A DNA stretch of 64,000 bases from Galeruca laticollis (Eukaryota > Arthropoda > Insecta > Coleoptera > Chrysomelidae): positions 76,113,262 to 76,177,261 of the forward strand of contig OY998180.1 of the NCBI GenBank assembly GCA_963921935.1, in the 5' to 3' direction. The notes under the pieces were generated by a model. The model was given only the letters and a program-made list of their open reading frames with translations, was not told the DNA's origin and did not search any database. Numbering within the stretch: position 1 is the first letter of the stretch; every line of letters starts with the position of its first letter. A program made the translations under genes and the position numbers. Shown here piece after piece: positions 10,838-22,929 of this stretch.

Positions 10838-11989
10838 AGAGACAAGTAATCACGGATGAACTATTAACAAACAAAATTGAAAATATGACGGGGATTGCAG
10901 CCTAAATAATATTTATATTCTTGTTATACAAAACCGAGCGCTTTCGGAAGACTATTTCTTTCTTTTTCAAGGTTGCATGTTAGAATTATAAGAAATCAAA
11001 GAAAACAGGATACATAGTAATCACATCCGACTTAAGTTAGAGCTAAAATCAATGCCTCAACATTGAATTAAAATGCAATAGGAAACCAAAAAATTGAAAA
11101 AGTGAACAAGTAAAAAATTGAAAAAATTGAAACATTGAAAAATTGACAAATTGCAAAATTGAGTTTAAATTAACAACATAAAATTAATACTTAGCTAAAA
11201 TCCCTCCTGAAGGAAACACATTTTGGTTTTTTTAACTTCACCACTACTACATTTTGACAGAGAATATTTAAAACTGATTCGGTTGTTTCAAGTGTATCTA
11301 GTTTTTGGATAGACAGTAATGTTTTTTACTTTACCATACCTGCTTTCAGTCGTATTCTCTTCAAACGAGTTCGTTTTATTATATGTCAAACATACCAGGG
11401 TAGTTAGAAAATTGCAAAGTGGGATACCAAATGTTGCACCAAAACTGGCAATGAGATTAATATTTAAAATTTTGGATCTTGATGTCCAATTACTGTTAAA
11501 AAATTTTTCTTCTTGCAAAAAAATCCTTTTTCTTTCATATAACAGTTGCCTGCTGTTATCATTTGGTACGTTATTTATAACAAGGAGTTGAATATGCTCA
11601 GAGCCACCAAACAGCATGAACTCTCACTTCATCCGTCCCGCGGCTGTGAACACATCCAGGCAGTTATCGCGTGTAAAAAAGCACAGGCTAAAAGAAGACA
11701 ACACCAATAGGTGGTAAGTTTTATTATCACAAGAGGTTTCCTTACAGAAAAGAAAAAATTATTCAAAGTCCAGTCTATCACCCTGGAATTTAAGATTCTG
11801 AAATTGCCAACTTCAGAGGCTGTCACCCTCTGAGTAGCAAGAGTTTTTTTATATTTTAAATTTTTTAATTTAATTATACAACAAACTTCAAAGAGGGAAA
11901 TGGCAAGCCCCACACCCTGTCAAGTTTGTCAGTCCCGACAGAGGTAGGAACTCACCACAACCTCCCCGAAATGCTGTTGGTTTAAGTAA

Positions 11990-11992
<3 letters not shown>
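10835..11992. other. Non-coding stretch with Penelope-like end motif and ATTGAA-rich run
   Basis: At about 10,935-10,975 a GAGCGCTTTCGG..CTTTTTCAAGG motif resembles that at 8.4 kb and may be another Penelope end. Bases about 11,085-11,165 are an irregular run of AAAATTGAA-like words. Open frames on both strands at 11,288-11,617 overlap, and neither shows a domain I recognise. Two A+T-rich frames in opposite senses argue against a real gene. Confidence 0.45.

Positions 11993-12067
<75 letters not shown>
11993..12067. repeat. Compound (TC)n(TA)n microsatellite
   Basis: About 30 bp of TC followed by about 45 bp of TA. It cuts into the C-terminal end of the SANT-like frame. Confidence 0.95.
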
Positions 12068-12071
<4 letters not shown>

Positions 12072-12480
12072 TGAATTACCTTTAATTCTGCTGATATTCG
12101 GATTTGTGACTCCCTCTACTGCTGCCACCATTTGTTCTTCCCAGTCTACTAGTTTTATTCTTTTGTTTCCTGTTTTCTTTAAGTCCGTTTTTTTCTTAAG
12201 TCTACTCTTCATGTTGTTGACTTTTTTCATGAAACCTTTGGCATCTAATTATTTACCAAATAATGCTTTGCATTTTTGCAATACCTTTGCGATCGCTTCA
12301 TCTTTCCTTTTTTCAACTTTCGGAGCCAAAATAACAGGACAGCAGCGAAATTCATCAGCAATAAATTTTAACTCACTACTATTATTGTACTGTTGTTCAG
12401 TTTCGCTTTCACTTGTCGAAGAGATTTCAAAATCCAACTTACAACTAACCACTATTAATCAGCTCGTGAATATAGACGAA
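12068..12480 (-). pseudogene. Harbinger Myb/SANT-like accessory protein
   Basis: Minus-strand frame: SSTSESETEQQYNNSSELKF, VILAPKVEKRKDEAIAKVLQ, KCKALFGK, an in-frame TAA at about 12,250, then LDAKGFMKKVNNMKSRLKKK, TDLKKTGNKRIKLVDWEEQM and NPNISRIKG, ending in the TA tract. The motif KKV-x-NMK-x-RLK-x-K-TD-x-x-x-TGNK-x-I is characteristic of the Myb/SANT-like DNA-binding proteins encoded by PIF/Harbinger elements, which help the transposase bind and enter the nucleus. It faces the transposase. One stop plus the microsatellite end disable it. Confidence 0.8.
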
Positions 12481-12672
12481 TTGAACTAGCTGCTTCACGT
12501 GTCTCGACATGTATGAGACCCTTTTACACTTCTACAGAAGCATTTACATAAGGTAATCATTATTAATTTGGAGACCAGGATTTCTTTCTACTTCTACCTT
12601 TTCCTTGTAGCAAAACCTTTTACTTTGACCTTTTCCGTTTAAGCAATTCCTTTCTTTTTATTAATTCGACTT

Positions 12673-13819
12673 TATGCCATCATTAGTGTGATCGTTGTCA
12701 ACACCCAAGACTGAGGATCTCAAACTATCCACTATATAAATTAGTATATTGTATATCAAGTGTTGAAAGTGAAAGATTTCACACGAGTTTGCAGAATTGA
12801 GCCACGAGCCGTAGGCGAGTGTTTTAAGCAAACGAGTGTGAAATCGAATTTTCAACACATGTAGACGATATTTTTCCGAGGACCACAAAAAAGCAGAGTT
12901 AGTATTTATTCTTCTAATGAAAGTTTATGGTGAGGTTATTATAATTTTAAAAATACTGGTTCTTCAAGACCGTTGTTGACCATTTTATGTTCTTTACTTG
13001 ATACGAAGTTTTGAATTTTATGCATATCGGATTCACAGTTACAGAAAATTCAATAATTCTCTCCAAGTCGCTCTTTCACTTGCTAACAGTTCGAAAGTCA
13101 AACTCAAGATGTCAGACAGACAACGATAATCATCGACCCGTGTGCAAAATAATCACACACTGCTTTCGGCCAATCAGATTTCTCAATTTTTTCATTTCAC
13201 ACGGGTACGTCCTTCGTTTGCCATTTTAAATTTCCACTAACAGAAAACTGCATGAAATGTGCCATATTTCATAGTGGTCGTCGGGAAAATAAATTTCACA
13301 TCTCATCTGGTCATGTACATTAAAATTTGTTAAAATGATATAGTTAGAACTGATGGTGGCATATAGCCAAAAGCGCTCTGCAAATATGATCTTAGACTAC
13401 GCACAACTATAAAATGTTTTTTCTTCAGAAGAATCTTATGGTATTCAGCACTTGTACACACGGCTTCAAATCTCATTTTCTTCTCAATCTACTGGCCAGG
13501 ATTACGTATGAAAGTGGATAACAATGTTAAAATAACGCACAATTTTTGGATTTTTGTGTTTGATTCAACTTGTGATACTTTTTTGAAATCAGCTCAGCAA
13601 GAGACATCCGCAAATTAAAAAAAAAGGAATTTGTTTCATTTTAAACAACTCTGTTGCTGACGTCGTCACTCCGAGGTTCATCCAGTACCATGGATAACTC
13701 TTTTAAAAAATAGTAAATAAATAAACAGAAATCGACCTGTTTCCGGATTATACTGTATATTCCTCGAACAACGTATTCTAATTCTCACCAACGCACACGA
13801 CTTTATACTTCTATAAAGT
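12673..13819. other. Inverted-repeat-rich spacer
   Basis: Bases about 12,758-12,786 and 12,831-12,860 form an imperfect inverted repeat (GTGTTGAAA..GATTTCACACGAG against its complement). The stretch CTTTCGGCCAATCAGATTT near 13,165 and the flanking ATTTCACAC words suggest an old non-autonomous DNA element. About 13,370-13,440 is an inverted relative of 5515-5590. No gene seen. Confidence 0.45.
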
Positions 13820-14940
13820 CAATACGCCGTATTTATAAAAAGGAAATGTTTTCCTTAAAGGTAAATGTTGAAGTAAAAGGTAGAGCTCCCAGGGAGAAAG
13901 TAAAAAAAGGGTTTGCGATACTTCGTATTCATAAGCTTTTCATTTTCTTTGCAAGCAAATCCTCGCAAAGGAAAAGGTAAACACACGCGAGTTAGGGACA
14001 TCAGCTGTTGCCGAGCAAATGGAACTTGCAATTGCAATGGCAAGGGTCCATACTGCGTTAGTAATGTTAACATAGTAGTATACCGGGACATGTGAGAGTG
14101 TGCGCTGGTAAATATAAATATAAAAAGTTTTGTTCGAAGTTTTATTTCACATTTGATTGATCGTTATTTGTAATTGAAAGCGACGACAAGTGACGAGGAA
14201 CTGTCAGACAACCAATTAGAATCACAAGACACACGCGATGAGAGTTTGAATGTAAGTAAATTGCCGAAAGGGTAAAGAACACCCAGAAATATTGGGAAAT
14301 GCGAAAAAGTAAACGGAGAAAGTTATCACAGAGTACAGAGAGCTATATGGAAGGGACATGACCTTGAAAATATTAACGAAAAAGGTGGGTAATATGAAAA
14401 CAGGACTGAGAAGTAGAGTACCGACACGAACAAAACAGGTAACAAGCGCATTCTACCATGGGAAACGATAATGATGGAAGCGATGGATGCCGATGTAATC
14501 CCAGGAAAGCTAATAAAAGTACCCCACAAGTATATGGATACTCTAGGTATTAAATTACGATTTATTTGCAGGCGGTCTAGAAGTGGTAGGACCATCGCCA
14601 TATCACAGCTCAACTTTCACTACAACCCGGAGAAAAACTGTCAAACGACAGTCGGCAACAACTGAAGACGGTCGCACATGGCAACGAGAAAAATGTGAAT
14701 AATAAATTACTACAGTAGCTTTTCTCGAGTAGATGCATATTTTCTGAAGCAAACCCTCTAATTTTAAAGCAAATGCTACTGTTTATAAATTCCAAAAAAG
14801 TAAAATCTTTTCATTTGGAGCAAAACCGTTTTCCTCGAAGTCCACACCTTTTCTTTATTATTTTTATGAATGAACTGTGAAGGAAATGCTTCGATTTCTG
14901 TAAGTAAAGGCAAATCCTTTTTTATTAATACGGCCTATTG
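13820..14940. mobile_element. Small Harbinger-related element
   Basis: Left end CAATACGCCGTATTTATAAA and right end, reverse complemented, CAATAGGCCGTATTAATAAA are near-identical inverted repeats. They continue into AGGAAA / AGGATT and TTTACTT-like words as in Harbinger element 1. Length is about 1.1 kb. It contains only a SANT-like fragment, so it is a non-autonomous or internally deleted relative. Confidence 0.68.
14254..14560 (+). pseudogene. Myb/SANT-like fragment in the small Harbinger relative
   Basis: The plus strand reads KGKEHPEILGNAKK, a TAA, then TEKVITEYRELYGRDMTLKI and LTKKVGNMKTGLRSRVPTR, with DADVIPGKLIKVP after a stop or frame change. The KKV-GNMK-x-(R/G)L block matches that of the SANT-like protein at 12.1-12.5 kb. 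It is N-terminal to middle sequence of the same kind of protein and is inactive. Confidence 0.65.
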
Positions 14941-15016
14941 TACATTCTCAAAAATGTATCTGAACATTATACAATGTCCCTTTAAATCTATTACATATTT
15001 CATATTAAGAAAAATA

Positions 15017-16200
15017 GTATATTATACACCTAGGTGGTGAAGACTATTATTATCGACCGAACACCATAATTATTTCGCGAGGGGCTTTGCCCCGAACGGA
15101 ATAAGGTGCGAGGTTTATAAATGTCTTCACCACCGTGGGGTATATACATTTTTCTCCACTACTAGCCAAATTTAAGACAAAAATCAAAAATCAAAAAATT
15201 TCTTATAAAAATCGTGTACAATTTAATCACTCAGCAATAGAATACCATTATTTCTATAGTTTATAATCACCAATGCTAAGTGCAACGAATTAACGAAAAC
15301 AATTATACGATCACATCCAAAAATTTCACAAAACTTGATTTTTGTTTTACTTTGAACTTTGGACAATTACAGCGGTAGTGCGTTCACAACACTTGGGTAC
15401 AAAGTGAGCGTTCATAAAATATTTAACATATACTTCACTATAGAGAAAGTAATATATTATTTGTCTATATACTTCACACTCTACACCACAGAGTTCACGA
15501 AAATCGACGAGAGTGCACTTCTACCCGCTTGCTATCGGGGAAACTATTACCCTGATATGCGCAATTCGTATAATATGTACAATGTACACATGTTCTTGTT
15601 TATAGAGCTATATTCTGTGGGTCGAGGTTAGCTACCAGTTTCTATCAACATGTGATTTTCAAATTCCACTGGTGATAATGTTGAAGGTAAAAACATTCCT
15701 CGATCCACCTTTTTTCTGCAATTATCCGAAAATTAACAACACATTTCAATGTCAAAATCAAATTTTGATAGTGTCGATCTACAAATAGTTCAAACTGATT
15801 TCTCCCTAGGCATTTACTCCGCCGTCTAACCGACACTAACACTGTTCTCGCTTCTCACCTCACCCAAATATTATGAACGCACTACTTATTCCATCAGAAA
15901 TTTTTGGTTGAACGCGAATTTTAAACTAATAGCAGTTTTATTGAAATAATTTTATCTTGTTAGGTAATTTCAAGCAGTAAATATGGTTAAGACAATCTCC
16001 TGGGAATACAAAATTATGTTGCACTAATTTTTGTCAAGCTATTACCCCTGAATTCTCAAAACATTTGAATTTGTCCACTATTGACCTAGGTTAACAATAG
16101 AAAAAATTATTAACCACTAATAGAGATATTTTACTTCTCAGTTGGCTAGAAGACGCAATAACTGTCAACTTCACAGCTAGTAGTGGAAAAAATACATTAT
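15017..16200. mobile_element. Foldback-type element with nested inverted repeats
   Basis: Three inverted repeats can be seen. (1) 15,017-15,044 against 15,123-15,147 (GGTGGTGAAGAC / GTCTTCACCACC core), enclosing a GAGGGGCTTTGCCCC hairpin near 15,079. (2) 15,145-15,167 against 16,176-16,195 (TTTTTCTCCACTACTAGC and complement). (3) 15,374-15,397 against 15,860-15,884 (GTAGTGCGTTCA..TTGGGT). No coding region. This looks like a non-autonomous DNA element that can fold back on itself. Confidence 0.6.
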
Positions 16201-17234
16201 TATACAGTTTACAATTATTGTTTGTACTTTCTCTTTTTGAAACACAGTTAAAACTTTTTAGATTTTAATTGCGAAGGCTTTTTTTACAAAAATTCGTGTT
16301 TTCTGTACGGGAGAAAGCGAAAAATAATCAGTTCATAAAACACTTTAACTCCTCAGTCATGATGAAGTTTACAACTTTACTCGCATCTGTATTAAAATCT
16401 CTGGCACCCAAGTGGTATATAATTTTATGAAGTTATAATATTATCGGTGAATGGGGATCTAGAAAATTAAATTGTAAAGGGGATTTTATCAGAGAACTCA
16501 TTATTTCTAGAATGTTGTTTGTAGGAAATACTTTACGATCATTATGCATTTCAGGAATCCTTGTAAGAAGTAAGATTTACTTTCTTTAAAAACGGTGAAA
16601 ATAAAAGATCTTATTATTATTCTTTGGGGATTATACTCATAAATTATGTTGTGTCTTGAAGTTTACATAATGTTCAACAGATTATTTATTACTCGAAGTT
16701 CATTTTCTCATTATGTTTTTTCTTTGCAGATTTTTTTGTAACGTGAAATAAGATTATTTGTCAGAAAAATTGAATGTACATTACGGTTATAATATACTTG
16801 TGAAACAAATAAAAAGAATTAGTAGAATTTATCTGAAAAACATGAAATTTCTAGTCAGAACATGTTTTTATGTTCTTGTGGACCTTTTCTGTACTTTACT
16901 GTAGGTACATTATTTGCTTCTTATTCAGGTTGTAAACACTCTCTTTCTCTCTCTTTCTCTCTCCGTTCACACCTTTGATTCATATTTTTCCGACAAAATT
17001 AAGAGTATATTCCATTCCACGTGACCAAATATTGTCTGTAGGTATCGGCAATCCGTCACGGTCGCTTTGCTTTGATCTTTCCTTAGTATTGATCTGACAG
17101 ATACGATAGTTTTCTTTGTTCACCATCTCATTTTATATTTATTTTTTGCAAATCATGTTACAAATAATGCTAAGTCTATGTGGTGTTTACAAAATCTTTT
17201 CGCTTTCATCACTTATGCATGGCATCATGTTTCA
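16201..17234. other. Unassigned A+T-rich DNA
   Basis: No gene or repeat recognised; a short CTCTTTCTCT run lies at about 16,940-16,962. Confidence 0.55.
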
Positions 17235-17460
17235 ACAAATGAATAGTAGGTTCACTCTAAGCTCCTCCTAGCGCGATGTCTATCTCACTCGGTCTCCGAT
17301 GCTACTCTTTTTCGGTATCCTGAAATTCCTAATCGATCGATATACAGTTACCGTGTGTCTATTGTAGTTGAAGGTACGAGCGGAGTTGATAGTATACCGG
17401 GTGGACTGTCTTTTCAGTGAATTATTTAATTATTATTACGGGATATTTATTAAAAAGAAA

Positions 17461-20400
17461 ATGCCACGAATGTGTTGTGTGGACGGTTGTAGAAGTAGAG
17501 ATTGGGCAAAAACATATTCCTTCAGATTTCTCAAGGATGACACAAGGTAAATTTTACAATATTATTTAGCAAAGGATATTAGTAATTTTGTTATAAGAAG
17601 CAGTGTAGTAGATGTTATTGTGTTTCAAAATAAAATATTACCAATATATCTTTTCAGATGTCAACGTTGGAAACAGGCCTTAGGCTTTGTTGATTGTCAC
17701 AGGTATGCCAATTTGGACGCAGAACAATGCAACAAAACATTGAGAGTGTGCGATAGATACTTTTCCCAAGAATATTATATGTGCAGTGATAGCAGAACAA
17801 ATCTGCAATATAATGCAGTTCCGTCCTTGAATTTGCAAAAAAATAGTAAGTTCCCAAAATTTTTAGTACCTAAGCAATACTTCTGACAATAGGATTTTGT
17901 CTTGTATATTTTTACTAGGTATTTCAAATAATTTGCAAATTTTTTAGATGGCGGTACAACTCTAAAGGAAGTCGCATTTCAAACTGATTTTAAGACAATG
18001 CTGCACAGTGAAGGTATGTTATTATACTCGTACTTATCGATGGCGTGTTTTGGATAAAATAAATATATGTAAGTTAAGTATTTTATAGCAATTTTATTTT
18101 TCAGACGATATGAAATATCAAGATGTTTATGTTCAAACAGAAGGCGAATTTTTTTCAGAAAATGTTGAAAGTGGTAACGATGTTTCTACTCTAGCTTCTG
18201 TGGTTACCAGAGGTATTTATTGTTTTCTTATAACTAGATACATTTCTAAAAGCTACGCTATGAATGATTCAAATTGAACATTTTTTATTTTTACGTCTAT
18301 TATGATTTCGTGGTTGATAAGTAATACTCATTTAAAAGTGGTGGCGAAAGTTTAATCCTTTATAGAACTTTTGATTTGTTTTAGATCAACATTCACAGAC
18401 CTCAATGACGCTTACGGCCAATACTCCTCGAAAAAAAGTGTTGAGAGAGGAGATAAAGTGTTTTAAAAAATCAACAACTGTGCCGGCTCAATGTTCAAGA
18501 CAGTTGGAAACCGGAATATCGTTTGAAGATATTTCCAAATATTTGGAAACTAACTACTCAGAAGATGCCTGCAAACTTCTATCGTCTCAGATAAGTTTAT
18601 TAATTAAATCACCTAAAGGTTGTAGGTACACAGACGATTTTAAAAAGTTTGCTTCGAGCGTTTACTTTTTAGGACCTAAAGCATACAAGAAATTTTGTAC
18701 TTTGTATCGGTTACCTTCCAAAAGCACGCTCAACCGGTTTACCCGCCGTTGGGCAGTAAACCCAGGCTTTAACGAATTTATTTTTCGCCTTATTGATCTT
18801 AGATCTCGACTATTAAGTGATAAAGAAAAATATTGCATTTTATGCCTTGATCAGATGTCATTGAAAACTCATTTATTTCATGATTTATCAAAGGATAAAA
18901 TAGTAGGCTTCTAAGAATCACTTTCAGCAGAAAACGAATCCGAACCAGCAACTAGTGCATTAGTTGTTATGGCACGGGGTGTGTCAAGCAGCTGGAAACA
19001 ACCGCTTGCCTACTTCTTTTATAAATCAACGGCGTCTTCAAATGAAATAAAAGGCATTTTGTTAGAAACAGTTAGAAAGTTACGTGATATCGGTCTAAAT
19101 GTGCTAGGTGTGGTGTCTGATCAGGGTTCTAACTTCCAAACATTAGTTAAAAGCTACCTTAAATTGAGCACAGACAATGTTTTTACGTAGATAATATCAA
19201 GCTTGTTCACTTTTTTGACGTGCCACACTTACTTAAATCTACTAGGAACAATTTTTTTTCTTACTGGTTTGAGTTACCAGAAGGAACTATCAATAAAATG
19301 TATTTGGATACATTTTACAATTATGAAAAAAAAGTAATTTAGACTCTGTCCAAAATTAACTGACGAGCATATGTTTCCAAATAAATTTCAGAAAATGAAA
19401 GTAAAATATGCTTCTCAGAGTTTTAGTCATTCTGTTGCTCTCAATACGTACATTGATTTCAAAGTTTTGCCTGCAGATGCCAAAGTAACTGCTAAATTCA
19501 TTGAAACAATGAATGATGTTTTCGATTTATTAAATTCGTGCCATTTAAATAATTTCAATGCATTCATGGGTACCCAACAACAGTTTCAGCTAATGGAAAG
19601 AATTTGAAACTTTACCGAAAAATGTCCGTGTGGTTAACAGTGAAGGAAAAAATTTAACAAATAAAATGGAATTTATAATTGGGTGGAGGCTTACAATAAA
19701 ATCAGTTAAAGCCCTTTGGGGTATATTATAATCAAAGGGTTACAGATTTTTACTAACAAGAAATTTAAACCAAGACTGCCTTGAAAACTTTTTTGGGCAA
19801 GTTAGAAACTGTTGTGGTAATTCAAGAAACCCTACGCCTATGCAGTTTTCTAGAGCATTCAAAAAGTTGTTTACTCTGAAGTATTTAGACCATGTTGACG
19901 GCGCCAACTGCACTAATGACATTAATGAATTGTTGTTAAATATTACTCCAGACTTGGCAGAAAACTGTAAAGATCTCATTTCACCGTCAATAGAACCATC
20001 AAATCCTTTGAAAGTCTTTACAACTGATTACAGGAATCTAAACAGTACCGATGGCAACGCATTAGTTTACGTTACTGGTTATTTATTAAAATAATGTATG
20101 CAGCAACATTCCTGCGACATATGTATTGCTTTTAATGAAAGAAATATCTTAAGAAAAGAAACAACCATTTTTTCTTAGACAAAAGCCTATGTCAGCATTA
20201 CAAATTTTCCATTTTGTGGGCTCAATGTACCTAGCCAGAATTTTGTTGGATATGTTACCCAGCTTGAAGATATATTTGTAGTTAACTTCAATAAATTAGC
20301 ATGTAAAAATTCTATCGGAGCGACGTTAAAAGATCTTTTTAAAAATGTATCATTTACGCATCCTTGTAAAAATGTTCCTTCAAGTTATTTCCTATCTCTT

Positions 20401-20508
20401 TATACAAGAGTGCGTTTATATTACACAATTAAATTTGCAAATCGTGAAATAAAACTCAAAAAATCTTATAAACCCAATACAAAATTACAAATATTACGAA
20501 ATTTGTAA
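17461..20508 (+). pseudogene. THAP-domain P-element-type transposase, five exons
   Basis: Exons by canonical GT/AG sites in one continuous frame: 17,461-17,546; 17,658-17,845; 17,948-18,013; 18,105-18,212; 18,385 onward. Exons 1-2 encode a THAP zinc finger (MPRMCCVDGC..W..VCDRYF..AVPSLN); the zinc His is Tyr here. The last exon has helix-turn-helix-like STLNRF, CILCLDQMSLK (first catalytic Asp), VVSDQGSNF (second Asp), the GTP-insertion-like middle, and NQDCLENFFGQVR (catalytic Glu), then YVTGYLLK and C/H-rich HSCDIC, ending at LQILRNL stop 20,506-20,508. Lesions: TAA at 18,912 and frame changes near 19,188, 19,335, 19,605 and 19,735, with more stops after 20,090. A dead relative of THAP9/P transposases. 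Confidence 0.9.
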
Positions 20509-20725
20509 TTATTCCTTTTTGCTTTGCTTCATAAGTTTGGTTTAGGATTACATTCTTAACTATATGTTATCATTCAATATTGTTCTTATATGCAAAACAA
20601 ATTCTAAAGAATGTTATAGAATCTGGTATAATTTTTAACTATTTTAAATATATAGTTGTTCATGCTTCCTATTTTTATATTGTAATTTATACATGAGGAT
20701 TTGATTTATTCTAAGTATTTATATA

Positions 20726-21144
20726 CGTAGAACCTTGATAACTTAAACCTCGATAACATAATAACCTCTATAAATTCATAAAATTTTGTACTTAGAATAC
20801 GAACCCTCTATAATATAAACGAATAATTTGGGCATCGCACGTCAGTAACTCAACGTTGTAACGACGACGACCTTTGTAACTTGAATCATCTATCAATCAA
20901 TGAGTCGTCATTTGAAATGAATTAACACGTGTTTACCAAATGGCTCAGTACAGTAACTTATTTGTATCATTAGCTTGCAGCCGTCTATTTCTATAACTCC
21001 TGAACAAAGCTCATAAACGGACCTCCGTAAGTGAAAATATAAACCAATAAAAATTCCTTAACTTAAACCCTCAGTAAATAGAAACCTCAATAACTCAAAT
21101 TAAGTAACGTCTCCCTCGGTCTTCATCTTATCGAGGTTCTACTG
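20726..21144. mobile_element. pogo-type MITE nested in the P element
   Basis: Left end CGTAGAACCTTGATAAC (20,726) and right end, reverse complemented, CAGTAGAACCTCGATAAG (to 21,144) are inverted repeats flanked by TA on both sides (20,724-25 and 21,145-46). The word CAGTAGAACCTCGATAA is the usual pogo/Tigger end. No coding capacity; about 419 bp. Confidence 0.75.
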
Positions 21145-21558
21145 TATATATTTGTACATTTTTGATGAATTATTTTATTTATATAATGTAATAAAAGCTA
21201 TTTTAATCGATGATTCTAGTTTATTTCTTATGATTAATTTTATATTCCCTATTAAATACTAAAACGTACCCTGCATAACAAAACAATACCTATCGTTTTT
21301 TGAAATAGTTTTCTAGCAATGTACATTTTTATTAGCCCCCGTACCAAACACTCAATTTATAAATCAACAAGCTATGACGGTAGTAATTCGCGCGACCCCT
21401 GTATACTCGAGACACGTGCGGTTTTACGATCGTTTTTCGGAAAGCCTTTGACAACGTTACATCAAAGAGCCGACGTCGAGTGAACTTACTATTCATTTGT
21501 TTAGTTTATGTACGGTGACAATTATATGAGATTATTAGGTGTCAAATTTCAAGTGAAT

Positions 21559-22929
21559 AATGGTTCCACGAACGTGCGAACGATGTGCAAAGATATAAAA
21601 AAATAGCACAGGAATTGTTGTCAGACCTATTATAAACAGATATCTAAACTCTAGAGCTCAAATCGATTTGATCGATTATCAAAGTTTGTCTGATGACCCA
21701 TACAAATTTATTTTGCACTATAAAGAACTCTTAACAAAATATAGTATTCTAAGACCATTTAAATGTTAACGTGCTGTAGAAGTAGCCCAGAAAATAAATG
21801 AATTATGATCGTGAGGAACACGACAATATAACCGCTGGTGAAGATGAAGAAACTAAAGAAAAAGTGCTACAAACAAATATAACAATAAATAATACAGCAG
21901 ACTTAATTTTTATAACAAAGAAATTGAAGTTTCAGCTGATACCACTCCTGTTATTATCGATGGTATACTGGAAGCGAATACGAATGAGTTATTAAATGTT
22001 CCAGAAAGTAAATCTAATGATGCTAGTGAGGATGGCAGCGGTAGTGAGGTACCACAAGCACCCATTATAGAAATCATCCGGGTTGATGACAATACACAAC
22101 CATATTTAATATTGCTCAACGAAGTATCAACCCATGAATTTCAAGCAGAGGTCCCCGTGGACCTCATTAACGATGTTAAGAACAATAACATCATTATTTT
22201 GAGCAAAAATGTGAGTAGTAAATTATGTGACTATAATTTTAGTACTTAAATAGAATATTATTCTTTTTAGGTTATTTACAATTCTGTAAAAAATGAGAAT
22301 AAGGGGACACTTTCACAAGAACTTGTTCCAGAGGTTGCACCAAACACTGATATAACCAACAGTGAAGCAGAGCATCCTGCTATTGACTTGAGAAATGTCG
22401 CTTATGCGAATATTTTGAAACAAGCTAAGAAAATGACTGAATTGTCGAATAAAAAGTTGGGATCATTCACCGTTGGATATAATGAGCTTCTGCGTAAACA
22501 CAAATAAATCAGTCAAGTTTTTGGTTCATAAAACTTTTTTTTACTTTAAATAGGTATCAGTGAATTCGATAGAGGACGAGGTGACGCAGCCAATCAAATC
22601 GGAGTAGTTATGGCAGAAAAATAAGGGAAATTTAAAATTGGTACAAGCATGGCATTGTAGATACCTGGTTAGAAAGGAATTCCCTTCAGCCGACAAAATT
22701 TAAAAAATTGAAATTAAATGATGTGCCTAATTACGAAGCAAACGTTTGAATTGGTTCTGGACAAGGCTATAAAAGATGCAATTGCAACAAAATGTACTAT
22801 TCGAACAGATGCAAATGTTCAAAAACTAATTACTTATGTAATTCAGCTTGTCATGCTGGAAGAAGTTGTAATAATACTTTTATATTTTTTCATATTAAAA
22901 TGTATTTATCTGAGAAAATTTATATGTAG
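21559..22929 (+). pseudogene. KRBA2-like integrase with core deletion and Cys-rich tail
   Basis: From ATG 21,559 the frame shows TCERCAK (Cys pair of an integrase zinc finger), a TAA, then IVVRPIINRYLNSRAQIDLI (first catalytic Asp) and PYKFILHYKELLTKYSILRP. The following DDE core is missing. It resumes as an acidic linker, then ILKQAKKMTELSNKKLGSFT, EFDRGRGDAANQIGVVM, RNSLQPTKFKKLKLNDVP and the CxC tail GQGYKRCNCNKMYYSNRCKC. Two 60-bp GT/AG introns (22,211-22,270 and 22,494-22,553) restore the frame exactly. This order matches KRAB-A domain-containing protein 2-like integrases of Ginger/gypsy origin. Stops at about 21,595 and 21,768, the deletion and a frame change near 22,650 inactivate it. 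Confidence 0.82.

Larger units (their letters stand above)
5592..12672. mobile_element. PIF/Harbinger element 1, filled with later insertions
   Basis: The ends are a perfect 17-bp inverted repeat, AAGTCGAATTAATAAAA at 5592-5608 and its reverse complement at 12,656-12,672. Next to each are related subterminal words (GCAAAACCTTTTACTT). Inside lie the two genes that define the superfamily: a DDE transposase on the plus strand near the left end and a Myb/SANT-like protein on the minus strand near the right end. The 5 kb between them holds a 172-bp-monomer array, a Penelope fragment and several (TA)n tracts, explaining the 7.1-kb span. A 3-bp target duplication is not clear. Confidence 0.7.
17235..21500 (+). 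mobile_element. P-type (THAP) DNA transposon
   Basis: Terminal inverted repeats of 23 bp (ACAAATGAATAGTAGGTTCA + CTC at 17,235-17,257; reverse complement at 21,478-21,500) match at 22 positions. Between them lies a spliced THAP-domain transposase. Length is 4,266 bp. I do not see a convincing 8-bp target duplication, so exact ends are uncertain by a few bases. A pogo-type MITE (20,726-21,144) is nested in the 3' non-coding part. Confidence 0.78.

Noticed and set aside
11288..11617. 109-codon minus-strand frame as a gene
   Set aside because: A 90-codon frame on the opposite strand overlaps it almost fully and neither shows a domain; left as unassigned.
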